From an uncultured SAR116 cluster alpha proteobacterium (lineage in GTDB: Bacteria; Pseudomonadota; Alphaproteobacteria; Puniceispirillales; Marisalimonadaceae): a stretch of 64,000 nt of DNA. The position numbers and the translations under genes were made by a program. The stretch lies in contig CACBDG010000004.1 in assembly GCA_902537945.1 (NCBI GenBank), forward strand, positions 1 through 64,000. The letters run 5' to 3'. Shown here in pieces: positions 19,710 to 29,194 of the stretch (its first letter is position 1; each line of letters opens with the position of its first letter). The notes under the pieces are model-generated. The model had not been told where the DNA came from and searched no databases. It was given only the letters and a program-made list of their open reading frames with translations.

Positions 19710-20477
19710 TTATTTAAAATTATCCATCCAGGCAATTCCTTCATCAGTCGTGGTTCTTGGCCTATATTCAGCTCCAACCATGCCCTTATAACCTAATTTA
19801 TATATTTCTGGAATAATGTAAGAAAAATCTAATTCGCCCTTATCAGGTTCACATCTACCTTTTACTGAGGCTATCTGAACATGACCAATGTAAGGTAAAT
19901 TATCTGCAAATCTATTAATGACATCACCTTGATTGATTTGAACGTGATAAAAATCAAACATAATTTTTATACTATCAGAGCCTACAAGCTCACAAATCTC
20001 CTTTGCCTGCTCAACTCTCGTCAAAAAATATCCTGGATTATCATTTAAATTTAATGGTTCAATGATCAAGCCAATGTTACTATCTTTTACTAATTCTTTT
20101 GCAAACTTTAAATTATCTATAAACGTCACGAGAGATTTTGTTGATAAATCTGTGACACCTGCCATTGCATGAATGTTTTTGGATTTAATTACCTTTGCAT
20201 ACTCGAATGCTTGTAGTAATGCATCTCTGGCTTCAGACACCCTTGAAGGGACAGCTAATAAACCATTATCACCTTTATCAACATCCCCTTTAATTGTATT
20301 AATACCTATAACAGGCAAATTAACTTCATCAAGAGCTTTTTTTATTTCTTTACAATCATATTGATAAGGAAACTGAAACTCTACTGCATCAAAACCATTT
20401 TCTTTTGCTTTATGAATAGCATCAATTTGAGACATTTCTGTCCATAAAAGACCTAAATTAGCTGAAAACTTATACAT
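19710..20477 (-). CDS. Hydroxypyruvate isomerase-family TIM-barrel (OtnI/Hyi-like)
   Basis: FDAVEFQFPYQYD, IEPLNLNDNPGYFLTRVEQA, IMFDFYHVQINQGDVI, GHVQIASVKGRCEPDKGE. Confidence 0.88.
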   Translation of the reverse strand: MYKFSANLGLLWTEMSQIDAIHKAKENGFDAVEFQFPYQYDCKEIKKALDEVNLPVIGINTIKGDVDKGDNGLLAVPSRVSEARDALLQAFEYAKVIKSKNIHAMAGVTDLSTKSLVTFIDNLKFAKELVKDSNIGLIIEPLNLNDNPGYFLTRVEQAKEICELVGSDSIKIMFDFYHVQINQGDVINRFADNLPYIGHVQIASVKGRCEPDKGELDFSYIIPEIYKLGYKGMVGAEYRPRTTTDEGIAWMDNFK

Positions 20478-20481
20478 TACA

Positions 20482-21129
20482 TTAGTCCCATTCTATATTA
20501 AATTTAGTTACAATCTTTTCTATTTGTGAGGCTTTTAGCTCTATTGCATCTGTACCTCTTAAAATTAGAGCTAGTTTAGCAGTGGCCTCTAATTCTTCAA
20601 CAGCATTTACAGCAGATTCTAAATCTTTAGCTGAAACAACAGGACCGTGATTAGCAAGGAGGACAGCAGATCTCTTACCAGCCAGCCCTTTAATTGCATC
20701 ACCCATAGCTGGGTCTCCTGGCACAAAAAAAGGAAGTAATTTTACCTTTCCTAATAACCTAACGGAGTAAGGAGTATATGAGGGCAACACATTATCTTCA
20801 TTTATTTCAGGTATCATTGATAATGCTACTGAATAAGTTGAATGAAGATGCACAACTGCACCAGATTTCATACCTCTTGTTTCATAAAAAGCTTGGTGTA
20901 GTGGTAACTCTTTTGTTGGAGTAGTCGAACCAATAATTTCACCAGATTTAGTAACCTTGACTATTTGGTTTGGGTCAAGTCTACCAAAAGAAGATCCAGA
21001 AGGGGTAACCAAAATGTTATTATCATCCAAACGTACTGAAATATTTCCGGTTGAACCATGTGTTAAGCCTCTATCAAAAATAGAAGTAGCTAAAACACAT
21101 ATTTGCTCTCTTAATTTATTTTCATTCAT
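20482..21129 (-). CDS. Class II aldolase/adducin family (OtnC-like 3-oxo-tetronate 4-phosphate decarboxylase candidate)
   Basis: GLTHGSTGNISVRL, HLHSTYSVALS, LLANHGPVVSAKDL; directly upstream of OtnI-like gene. Confidence 0.85.
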   Translation of the reverse strand: MNENKLREQICVLATSIFDRGLTHGSTGNISVRLDDNNILVTPSGSSFGRLDPNQIVKVTKSGEIIGSTTPTKELPLHQAFYETRGMKSGAVVHLHSTYSVALSMIPEINEDNVLPSYTPYSVRLLGKVKLLPFFVPGDPAMGDAIKGLAGKRSAVLLANHGPVVSAKDLESAVNAVEELEATAKLALILRGTDAIELKASQIEKIVTKFNIEWD

Positions 21130-21157
21130 TTTTTATACTCAATACGTATATTTTAAT

Positions 21158-21637
21158 TTAGTAACCAAATATCTGATAAAACCCACCGATAGGTGCACCT
21201 ATAGCAATATGACTTCCAACTGCTAAAGAACAAGCCATAAGTGGTGACGGTGTCTTTGTTCCTAATAAACCTTTACCTAAAGCTGGCATAAAAAAAAACC
21301 AAGGAACAATTACACTTATCAAACCAAAAATAATGCCATTCATAAGAGATGCACTACATATTTCATATTCTAATAAAATAAAAAAAAATACTGAATAAAT
21401 AATTGCAACGGAATAATGAACCATCCAGCCAATTATTAATTCATTTTTAATTGGATCTTCTTCATCGATAGTAGGATTATAAATTTTTCCTCTAAACATT
21501 ACTAATAAAAACCATCTTCCAACCACACCCCAATCAGAAGGATTTATGTCATATAATAATTTAAGTAGCCTCTGCCACATATCCATTGCAAGACAAGATA
21601 CAATTCCAATAATGACTATGTGAAATATTTCCATCAA
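21158..21637 (-). CDS. DUF2938-like integral membrane protein
   Basis: 159 aa; GIVSCLAMDMWQRLL, DWGVVGRWFLLVMFRG, WFFFMPALGKGLLGTKTP. Confidence 0.72.
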   Translation of the reverse strand: MMEIFHIVIIGIVSCLAMDMWQRLLKLLYDINPSDWGVVGRWFLLVMFRGKIYNPTIDEEDPIKNELIIGWMVHYSVAIIYSVFFFILLEYEICSASLMNGIIFGLISVIVPWFFFMPALGKGLLGTKTPSPLMACSLAVGSHIAIGAPIGGFYQIFGY

Positions 21638-21687
21638 ACTTCCTCTATTTTAAAAATTTTTCTAGCATTGGATAGTTGAACGATATA

Positions 21688-21704
21688 AAACACTATAAGT
21701 GTTT
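21688..21704. promoter_or_regulatory. Perfect palindrome AAACACT-ATA-AGTGTTT in divergent intergenic region
   Basis: 7-bp perfect arms, 3-nt centre, between DUF2938 gene(-) and SDR gene(+). Confidence 0.4.
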
Positions 21705-21763
21705 ATATGAAATATATCTATTGTTAATATATTCTTATAATTCAACCAAATCAAATACAGGGG

Positions 21764-22504
21764 GTGTTTATGGCTAATTTTAATGGACAAACTGCAGTTA
21801 TTACTGGTGGAGCTCAAGGGATTGGACTAGCAACTGCAAAAAGATTTATTAATGATGGCTGTGAAGTTATGATTTGGGATATTGATAAAAAGTTGGGTAT
21901 GGACGCTGCAAAAGAACTTAATTGCCATTTTTTAGAAGTTGATCAAACTGATAATAAAGTTGTAGAACAAGCTACGGCTGAAACTATTAACCAGCTAAAA
22001 AAAATTGACATATTAGTTTGTAGTGCAGGTATAGCAGGTCCGACCTTTTCAACATGGGATTATCCAGTTGAAGAGTGGTCAAAAGTTTTCAACGTAAATG
22101 TAAATGGTGTGTTTTATTGCAACAAATATGTTGTTAAGACTATGCGAGAAAACGGATATGGTAGAATTATTAATATAGCATCTATTGCCGGAAAAGAAGG
22201 TAACCCTAATGCTCCTGCTTACTCAGCATCAAAGGCTGCTGTTATTGGATTAACTAAATCTCTTGGAAAAGAAACGGCTGATCAAGATATTGCAGTTAAT
22301 TGTATTACTCCCGCAACGGCAAAAACAAGAATACTTGATCAAGTATCACAAGAATTTATTGATTATATGCTGTCTAAAATACCAAGAAAAAGATTCGTAA
22401 CCGTTGATGAGATTGCTTCTTTAATTACTTACTTAGGAAGTAGCGAGAATAGTTTTACTACAGCTGGTGTTTTTGATATTTCAGGAGGTAGAGCTACATA
22501 TTAA
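21764..22504 (+). CDS. SDR family oxidoreductase
   Basis: TGGAQGIG, NVNGVF, SIAGKEGNPNAPAYSASKAAV (YxxxK), DISGGRATY. Confidence 0.93.
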   Translation: MFMANFNGQTAVITGGAQGIGLATAKRFINDGCEVMIWDIDKKLGMDAAKELNCHFLEVDQTDNKVVEQATAETINQLKKIDILVCSAGIAGPTFSTWDYPVEEWSKVFNVNVNGVFYCNKYVVKTMRENGYGRIINIASIAGKEGNPNAPAYSASKAAVIGLTKSLGKETADQDIAVNCITPATAKTRILDQVSQEFIDYMLSKIPRKRFVTVDEIASLITYLGSSENSFTTAGVFDISGGRATY

Positions 22505-22660
22505 TGGTGAGGATTTTAAGGAGATCCTCTGCACCTATTAAACTAATCACTAGGGAGGAATGTATTAGTTTTGAGTACAATTAAACGGGGGAGTTTAATC
22601 AACACTTTGATTATGTGTCGAATCGTAGAATTAGTCATTATATGTTTCATTAATCAAAAA
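22503..22660. other. Intergenic region with several strong inverted repeats (candidate structured RNA / 3' UTR)
   Basis: GGTGAGGAT..ATCCTCTGCACC; AAACTAAT(22540-22547)..ATTAGTTT(22564-22571); ATTAAAC(22580-22586)-GGGGGA-GTTTAAT(22593-22599); TTTGATTA(22606-22613)..TAATCAAA(22651-22658). Confidence 0.45.
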
Positions 22661-22734
22661 ACAAAGAATATATTTGCCAAAAATTTGAGCATAAAAAATT
22701 AGCCAAATTAGTAGGTGATTAATATTTGATCATT

Positions 22735-23337
22735 TTATATCTCTGAATTTAATTCCATTAAAGCGGAAAGGACAACAACTGCGAACAAAGCCAGGCCCAT
22801 TCCTCTATTTACCCAAATTTGTTTATTAACACCTAATGACCATTTCTTTAAACTTATTCCTAACCAAAGCCATAATAAATGTATTGGTATCCAAATAGAA
22901 TTAACAATAATAAATTTTACAATAATTTCAGTATTAAATGATGCCAGTCCAAGAGACAAAACTACAAACAAATGACCTTGCACAACATAAGCTTTAGGAT
23001 TAACAAATTGTAAAAAAATACCTTCATACAATCTAGGTGCTTTCAAATTCTGCTTAAAGCCAGTTTTGTTGTCAGACGTAGCTATTCGCCAAGATAGAAA
23101 AGATAAATAAGATAAAGAAAGAAGCAAGAAAGTAATTTCAACACCATCAATATCAAATAAAAATTGTTTGAAGCCTAAAACTACTAATAGTGCAACTCCA
23201 TTAGTTCCAAAAAATAAACCAATGAGATACATCATACCAACTTTCCAACCAAAGCCTGCACCAACACCAGCTAATGATAATACACCTGGGCCAGGAGTAA
23301 CCATCATTAAAAAACTAATAATTATATATGTAATCAT
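22735..23337 (-). CDS. LysE/RhtB family translocator
   Basis: MMVTPGPGVLSLAGVGAGFGWKVGMMYLIGLFFG; about 6 TM, 200 aa. Confidence 0.85.
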   Translation of the reverse strand: MITYIIISFLMMVTPGPGVLSLAGVGAGFGWKVGMMYLIGLFFGTNGVALLVVLGFKQFLFDIDGVEITFLLLSLSYLSFLSWRIATSDNKTGFKQNLKAPRLYEGIFLQFVNPKAYVVQGHLFVVLSLGLASFNTEIIVKFIIVNSIWIPIHLLWLWLGISLKKWSLGVNKQIWVNRGMGLALFAVVVLSALMELNSEI

Positions 23338-23420
23338 CTGAACTTGTAGAAGATTCTCTACACCTTGAACTTAATGAAAAATAACCTGTTAACCATACTA
23401 TGAATTATGTTAATGCAATA

Positions 23421-24833
23421 TTATAGGAAAAGTTTTCCTGGGTTCATTATTTTAAGAGGATCAAAAGCTTCTTTTACACTTTTCATAACATTTACAGCAT
23501 TACCTAACTCTTTAAGCATATATTTTCTTTTACCTTGGCCAACCCCATGTTCACCTGTGCATGTGCCATCCATTCTTATAGCTCTCTCAGATATTCTTAC
23601 TAAAAATTCATCTAACTTATCTAACTCAGTTTTGTTATTTTTATCAATTAAGAGTGCAACGTGAAAATTTCCATCTCCTGCGTGACTTACTATTGGACCT
23701 ATTAATTCATTTTGTTCCATATCCTCAATAGTTTCTGTAATACATTCCGATAATTTTGAAATAGGCACGCAGACATCCGTAGAATAAAGTTCTGCCTCTG
23801 GCCTTACAGCTCTACATGACCAATACGCATCATGCCTTGCTTTCCATAATTTATTTCTGTCCTCATTGTTAGAAGTCCATTCAAAATCTTTACCTCCAAA
23901 ATCAGATGATATCTCTCCAAATAATTCCGACTGTTCATCTACAGATGATTGACTTCCATGAAATTCTACCAATAATAATGGAGCTTCAGGAAGATTTGTT
24001 TTGGAATAATTATTAACAGCCTTTACCTGTGCTGTATCCATAAATTCTATTCTAGCAACCGGGATACCAGCTTGAATAGTCATTATAACCGCGTCAGTTG
24101 CATTTTTTACTGTTGGGAAACTTACTCTTCCGCCAGCTACAACTTCTGGAATACCATAGAGTTTGAGAGTAATTTCTGTCGTTATGCCCAAAGTCCCTTC
24201 AGAACCAACCATTAGCCTTGTTAAGTCATATCCAGCGGAACTTTTCCTTGCCTTATTTGCTGTTTTAATTATCTGACCGTCTGGAGTAACAACTTCCAAA
24301 GCTATGACATTGTCTTTCATTGTACCATAACGAACCGCATTTGTTCCTGAGGCTCGTGTAGCAGTCATTCCACCTATTGAGGCATTTGCCCCAGGATCAA
24401 TTGGAAAAAATAAACCTGTGTCTCTCAGGTATGTATTAAGCTGCTCTCTCGTTACACCTGGTTGAACAACAACTAGAAGGTCATCTTGATATACTTTCAA
24501 TATTTTGTTCATATTATTCATATCAATTGATATTCCACCAAAAGGTGCATTGAGATGCCCTTCGAAGGAAGAACCAACACCAAATGGTATAATTGGGCAC
24601 TTATATTCTTTACAAATATTTACAACTTTTTGAACATCCTCTTTTGTTTCAACAAATACAACACCATTTGGTAATTCAGATTCGTGTATTGTCATTGTAT
24701 GAGTGTGTTGTTCTAAAATACTCTGACTATCTGAAAATTGCTGTCCAAATTCTTCTTTTAACTTTTTTACACATAACTTGATACTTACAGGATCATAATT
24801 ATCTGAAGACCAAATTGAAGTATTACCATCCAT
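23421..24833 (-). CDS. FAD-binding oxidase (GlcD / D-lactate dehydrogenase-like), copy 1
   Basis: PIIPFGVGSSFEGHLNAPFGGISIDMNNMNKIL, VGSEGTLGITTEITLKLYGIPE, CTGEHGVGQGKRKYM. Confidence 0.92.
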   Translation of the reverse strand: MDGNTSIWSSDNYDPVSIKLCVKKLKEEFGQQFSDSQSILEQHTHTMTIHESELPNGVVFVETKEDVQKVVNICKEYKCPIIPFGVGSSFEGHLNAPFGGISIDMNNMNKILKVYQDDLLVVVQPGVTREQLNTYLRDTGLFFPIDPGANASIGGMTATRASGTNAVRYGTMKDNVIALEVVTPDGQIIKTANKARKSSAGYDLTRLMVGSEGTLGITTEITLKLYGIPEVVAGGRVSFPTVKNATDAVIMTIQAGIPVARIEFMDTAQVKAVNNYSKTNLPEAPLLLVEFHGSQSSVDEQSELFGEISSDFGGKDFEWTSNNEDRNKLWKARHDAYWSCRAVRPEAELYSTDVCVPISKLSECITETIEDMEQNELIGPIVSHAGDGNFHVALLIDKNNKTELDKLDEFLVRISERAIRMDGTCTGEHGVGQGKRKYMLKELGNAVNVMKSVKEAFDPLKIMNPGKLFL

Positions 24834-24865
24834 ATTTAATGCCTCTAAAATATTCGATTTTATTT

Positions 24866-26281
24866 CTACAAAATTTTTCCAGGATTCATAATACCTTTGG
24901 GGTCTAATTCTTCCTTAATTAATTTCATAAAATTTACCGCAGAACCTAACTCCTCAATTAAATACTGTTTTTTACCTTGCCCTACTCCATGTTCACCTGT
25001 ACATGTGCCATCCATACTAATTGCTCTATGAGCTAATCTTTCTAAGAAACCGTTCGCAACATCAATTTCATTCTGGTCTTTGGGATCAATCATAAGTTGA
25101 ACATGAAAATTGCCGTCTCCAACATGACCAACAATAGGACCAAATAATTTATTTTGCTCCATATCTTCAATGGTTTCTGTAATGCATTCCGAGAGTCTTG
25201 AAATAGGTACACACACGTCTGTTGCAATGTAATCAGCCTCTGGTCTACATGCTTTTACAGCATAATAAACATCATGCCTAGCTTTCCATAATTTATTTCT
25301 TTCTTTAATATTAGCGTTCCACTCAAAATTATTCCCTCCAAAATCTTTAGAAATCTCGTTAAATAATTCTGACTGCTCTTTAACAGAAGATTTGCTTCCA
25401 TGAAACTCTAAAAGCAACAAAGGTGATTCTGGTAAACTCAATTTAGAATAATTATTAACTGCTTTAACTTGTGCAATGTCTAATAGTTCAATTCTAGCTA
25501 CTGGTATACCAGCTTGTATCGTCATGATAACTGCATCAGTTGCATCTTTAACAGAAGGGAACGTGCACCTGCCAGCTCCAATTTCCTCAGGTATGCCATA
25601 AAGTTTAAGAGTAATTTCAGTAATTACACCCAAAGTTCCTTCAGAACCAACAATTAATCTTGTTAAATCATATCCAGCTGAACTTTTTCTTGCTCTACTG
25701 GCAGTTTTTATTATCTCACCATTTGGCATAACAACTTCAAGAGATAAAACATTGTCTTTCATTGTACCATAACGAACTGCATTTGTTCCAGAGGCTCTAG
25801 TAGACGTCATTCCACCAATTGAAGCATTCGCGCCAGGATCAATAGGAAAAAATAAACCTGTATCTCTTAGATATGTATTAAGTTGTTCTCTTGTTACACC
25901 AGGTTGTACTACAACAGTAGAATCTTCAGGGTGAACTTCTATAATATTATTGAGATTGTTCATATCTATTGAAATCCCACCAAAATTGGCATTTAGGTGC
26001 CCCTCCAGAGAAGAACCTGCACCAAAGGGGATAATTGGGCAACCATGTTCGTGACAAATTTTTACAGTTTTTTGAACATCTTCTTTACTATATGCAAAAA
26101 CAACACCATCAGGCAATTCGGGTGTATGAACTGTAGTTGTGCTAGTATGTTGTTCACGAACTGATTTAGATATTGAAAATTGTTGACCAAATTCTTTTTT
26201 CAATGCCTCTATAGCTTTTTCAACATTATAATCAAATTTATTATAAAATGAGTTGTTCTTTATATCTAAGATTGTCACCAA
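24866..26281 (-). CDS. FAD-binding oxidase (GlcD / D-lactate dehydrogenase-like), copy 2, tandem paralog
   Basis: Near-collinear protein with 23421-24833 (shared LVVVQPGVTREQLNTYLRDTGLFFPIDPGANASIGGMT-like segment). Confidence 0.92.
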   Translation of the reverse strand: MVTILDIKNNSFYNKFDYNVEKAIEALKKEFGQQFSISKSVREQHTSTTTVHTPELPDGVVFAYSKEDVQKTVKICHEHGCPIIPFGAGSSLEGHLNANFGGISIDMNNLNNIIEVHPEDSTVVVQPGVTREQLNTYLRDTGLFFPIDPGANASIGGMTSTRASGTNAVRYGTMKDNVLSLEVVMPNGEIIKTASRARKSSAGYDLTRLIVGSEGTLGVITEITLKLYGIPEEIGAGRCTFPSVKDATDAVIMTIQAGIPVARIELLDIAQVKAVNNYSKLSLPESPLLLLEFHGSKSSVKEQSELFNEISKDFGGNNFEWNANIKERNKLWKARHDVYYAVKACRPEADYIATDVCVPISRLSECITETIEDMEQNKLFGPIVGHVGDGNFHVQLMIDPKDQNEIDVANGFLERLAHRAISMDGTCTGEHGVGQGKKQYLIEELGSAVNFMKLIKEELDPKGIMNPGKIL

Positions 26282-26403
26282 TAAACCTCATATTTTCTTA
26301 AGTTACTCTACAATATATATATTTTAAAATAAAGATTGAGTAAATTATTACATTTTAATAATTATAGTAACCATAAAATTTATATCTTAAGGATTCTTAT
26401 GAA

Positions 26404-27339
26404 ATGCAGAAAAAAGCTATTTTTTTAGGGGAATGCATGATTGAGCTAAACGGTGATATATCCTCTTTAGGAAATTCAAATTCACTGATGGAGGTTAATT
26501 TTGGAGGTGATACTTATAATTCTGCAGTTTATTTTTCACGATTAACAAATAAGGAAACCAATACTTTTTACTGCACAGCTCTTTCAAAAGATAGTTTTTC
26601 TAAGAAAATGATGGAGAGATTCAAAATTGAAAAACTTAATTGTGATCTTATTAGGACAGATGGAAAAAATCCGCCAGGATTATATTCTATTGAAATCAAT
26701 GAAAAAGGAGAACGAAGCTTTTCCTATTGGAGAGATCAATCACCATCTAAAAATATTTTTTTAGGATTAAAAGGAAAGCATCTCTTAGATAATATAAGCA
26801 ACTCAAATATTTTTTATTACTCCGGTATTTCTGCTGGCATACTTGATGAAAATCAAAAACAAAAACTAATTAAGGTTGGAGCTACAGCTGATGTTTGTGC
26901 TTTTGATTTTAATTTTAGACATCAACTACATTATGACAAAAATAGATCGCAATCACTATTTATAGAAATTAATAATTATGTAAATATTAATTTTGTCTCT
27001 TATGATGATGTTAAAGATCTATTTAAGATTAAAAAACCAAATGAAATCTTTAATATATTTAGTAATAATAAAAACCTGATTTTATTGAGATATAAAAATT
27101 CAATCATATTTAAAAACCTTGATCAAGATATAAAAACCATTACTGTTCCGCATGGTGAGGTTGTAGATACAACTGCTGCAGGAGACGCTTTCAACGGCTC
27201 ATTCTTGGCATTGATGAACAATGGTAAAAATACTAGTATTGAAGAAATTATATTAAAATCTCATGCTGTCACCAGAGAAGTCATTAAATATAAAGGGGCG
27301 ATTATCAAAAAAAATCAGATGCCTAAATTAAGTATATAA
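26404..27339 (+). CDS. kdgK: PfkB-family sugar kinase (2-dehydro-3-deoxygluconokinase-like)
   Basis: LGECMIELNG, VNFGGDTYNSAVYFSRL, VVDTTAAGDAFNGSFLALM. Confidence 0.8.
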   Translation: MQKKAIFLGECMIELNGDISSLGNSNSLMEVNFGGDTYNSAVYFSRLTNKETNTFYCTALSKDSFSKKMMERFKIEKLNCDLIRTDGKNPPGLYSIEINEKGERSFSYWRDQSPSKNIFLGLKGKHLLDNISNSNIFYYSGISAGILDENQKQKLIKVGATADVCAFDFNFRHQLHYDKNRSQSLFIEINNYVNINFVSYDDVKDLFKIKKPNEIFNIFSNNKNLILLRYKNSIIFKNLDQDIKTITVPHGEVVDTTAAGDAFNGSFLALMNNGKNTSIEEIILKSHAVTREVIKYKGAIIKKNQMPKLSI

Positions 27340-27352
27340 AGGGATATTTTGA

Positions 27353-28288
27353 ATGAAAAAAAACTTACTAATAATGACCGAAATGCCAGAATATTTTGTT
27401 TCACTTGCTGATCAAAACTTTAACACACATAAGTTATGGAAACAAAAAGATGAAGATAATTATTTATTTGAAGTTAGAGAAGATATTGACGCAATAGCAG
27501 TCATGGGAGGTTATAAAATTACCCCTGATTTAATGAAAAGTATGACTAATCTAAAAATTATAGCGTGTTATGGTGTAGGGTATGATGCTATTGATGTTAA
27601 TTTTGCTAAAAGTTTAGCAATAAAAGTCACCAATACACCAGAAGTTCTTAATGATGAAGTAGCTGATACAGCTATCGCATTAATGCTATGTGTTTACAAA
27701 AAAATCGTTGAAGCTGACAGTTTTGCAAGAAACAACAAATGGATTGAGGGTGATTTTCCACTAACTAAAAAGTTTACAGGAACCAAGCTAGGAATAGTTG
27801 GAATGGGAAGAATTGGTAAAGCTATAGCTAAAAGGGCAGAAGCGTTTAATTGTGAAATTTCGTATCATTCAAGAAATAAAAAAGATGTTAAGTATACATT
27901 CTACAGCGATTTGAACGAATTAGCAAAAGAAGTTGATACACTTTGCATAATTACACCTGGTGGAAAAGAAACAGAAAAGTTAATTAATAAAGATGTTCTA
28001 AATAATCTTGGAGAAAATGGCGTACTTATCAATGTAGCTAGGGGTTCGGTTATCGATCAAGATGAATTAATACATTGTCTAGAAAATAATTTGATATTGG
28101 CTGCCGGATTAGACGTTTATACAAACGAACCAAATATCCCTGAAAAATTAATGAAACTGAAAAATACAGTTTTGTTACCTCATATTGCGTCTGGCACAGT
28201 TGAGACAAGAAATGCAATGGGTCAGCTTGTATTTGATAACATTATAAATTACTTCGAAGGAAAATCTCTAATTTCAGAAGTAAATTAG
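27353..28288 (+). CDS. D-isomer-specific 2-hydroxyacid dehydrogenase (NAD-dependent)
   Basis: TKLGIVGMGRIGKAIAKRAEAF, INVARGSVIDQDEL, LLPHIASGTVETR. Confidence 0.93.
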   Translation: MKKNLLIMTEMPEYFVSLADQNFNTHKLWKQKDEDNYLFEVREDIDAIAVMGGYKITPDLMKSMTNLKIIACYGVGYDAIDVNFAKSLAIKVTNTPEVLNDEVADTAIALMLCVYKKIVEADSFARNNKWIEGDFPLTKKFTGTKLGIVGMGRIGKAIAKRAEAFNCEISYHSRNKKDVKYTFYSDLNELAKEVDTLCIITPGGKETEKLINKDVLNNLGENGVLINVARGSVIDQDELIHCLENNLILAAGLDVYTNEPNIPEKLMKLKNTVLLPHIASGTVETRNAMGQLVFDNIINYFEGKSLISEVN

Positions 28289-28296
28289 GGAGGTGT

Positions 28297-29190
28297 TTAA
28301 TACTTAGTTAATTCGATTCCTGCATTACGAGCATAAATTTTAGCTACAGCAGCATCATCTTCGTGCCCCAAACCAATACCAGCAGCTGCAAGAAATTGTT
28401 GCATTGCTGTTGCAGTTAAAGGTGCAGAAAAATTTGATTTTTTTGCTATATCCAGAACAATCCCTAAATCTTTTGGCCATATATTTATCGATGATTTTGG
28501 TGAATAATCATCATTTATAATATGTGGAGCTCTATTCTCAAGCATCCAGGATGTTCCGGCACATTCAGAGATAACCTCTAAAAATTTCTTAGGGTCTATG
28601 CCTTGAGTTATTCCAAATGTTATTGCTTCTGCCATTGCTGAAATATGAATACCTGCGAGCATTTGATTAACTGCCTTCATTGCAGACCCAGCTCCAACAG
28701 ATTGGCCAAATTTAAAAACCTTTTCAGAGGTTGAATCCAAGAGTGGCTTGGCTTTTTGCAGAGCTTTTTGACTTCCAGAAATCATATAAGACAATTTGCC
28801 TTCTAATGATTTTTTTGATCCACCAGAGATAGGTGCATCTAGATATAAAAGTCCTTCTTTGGCACACTTGTTATCCATTTCTTTTGCAAAATCTGGAGAA
28901 ACAGTAGTGCATACCATTATCAATGTGTTATTTTTTAATTTATTGGAAATTCCCTCCTTACCAAAAATAATCTCTCGAGTTTGCTTTTCATTTAAGACAA
29001 CTATTACTACTGCTTCTAATTGGTCGTATGGAACCTTACCTTCAAAACCTCCATCTTGAAAAAATTTTTTTTGTTGGTCTGGGTTTTTATCTTGACCATA
29101 AACTTTATACCCTGCGCGCAAGAGCGATTTTGCTATCCCATAACCCATTGAGCCTAGACCAATTACTAGAATATTTTTATTTTGTGTCAT
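28297..29190 (-). CDS. 3-hydroxyisobutyrate dehydrogenase-family oxidoreductase (beta-HAD; LtnD/GarR-like)
   Basis: VIGLGSMGYGIAKSLLRAG, LDAPISGGSKKSLEGKLSYMISG, GAGSAMKAVNQMLAG. Confidence 0.92.
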   Translation of the reverse strand: MTQNKNILVIGLGSMGYGIAKSLLRAGYKVYGQDKNPDQQKKFFQDGGFEGKVPYDQLEAVVIVVLNEKQTREIIFGKEGISNKLKNNTLIMVCTTVSPDFAKEMDNKCAKEGLLYLDAPISGGSKKSLEGKLSYMISGSQKALQKAKPLLDSTSEKVFKFGQSVGAGSAMKAVNQMLAGIHISAMAEAITFGITQGIDPKKFLEVISECAGTSWMLENRAPHIINDDYSPKSSINIWPKDLGIVLDIAKKSNFSAPLTATAMQQFLAAAGIGLGHEDDAAVAKIYARNAGIELTKY

Positions 29191-29194
29191 TATT

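Noticed and set aside
22503-22735. Possible tmRNA, SRP RNA or tRNA-like element in the structured intergenic region
   Set aside because: Checked both strands: no proteolysis tag, no T-arm GTTCGANTCC with acceptor pairing, no SRP apical loop consensus.
23353-23368. Short hairpin GTAGA-agattc-TCTAC-like between LysE and GlcD-like genes
   Set aside because: Only 5-bp stem in an AT-rich gap; not distinguishable from chance.
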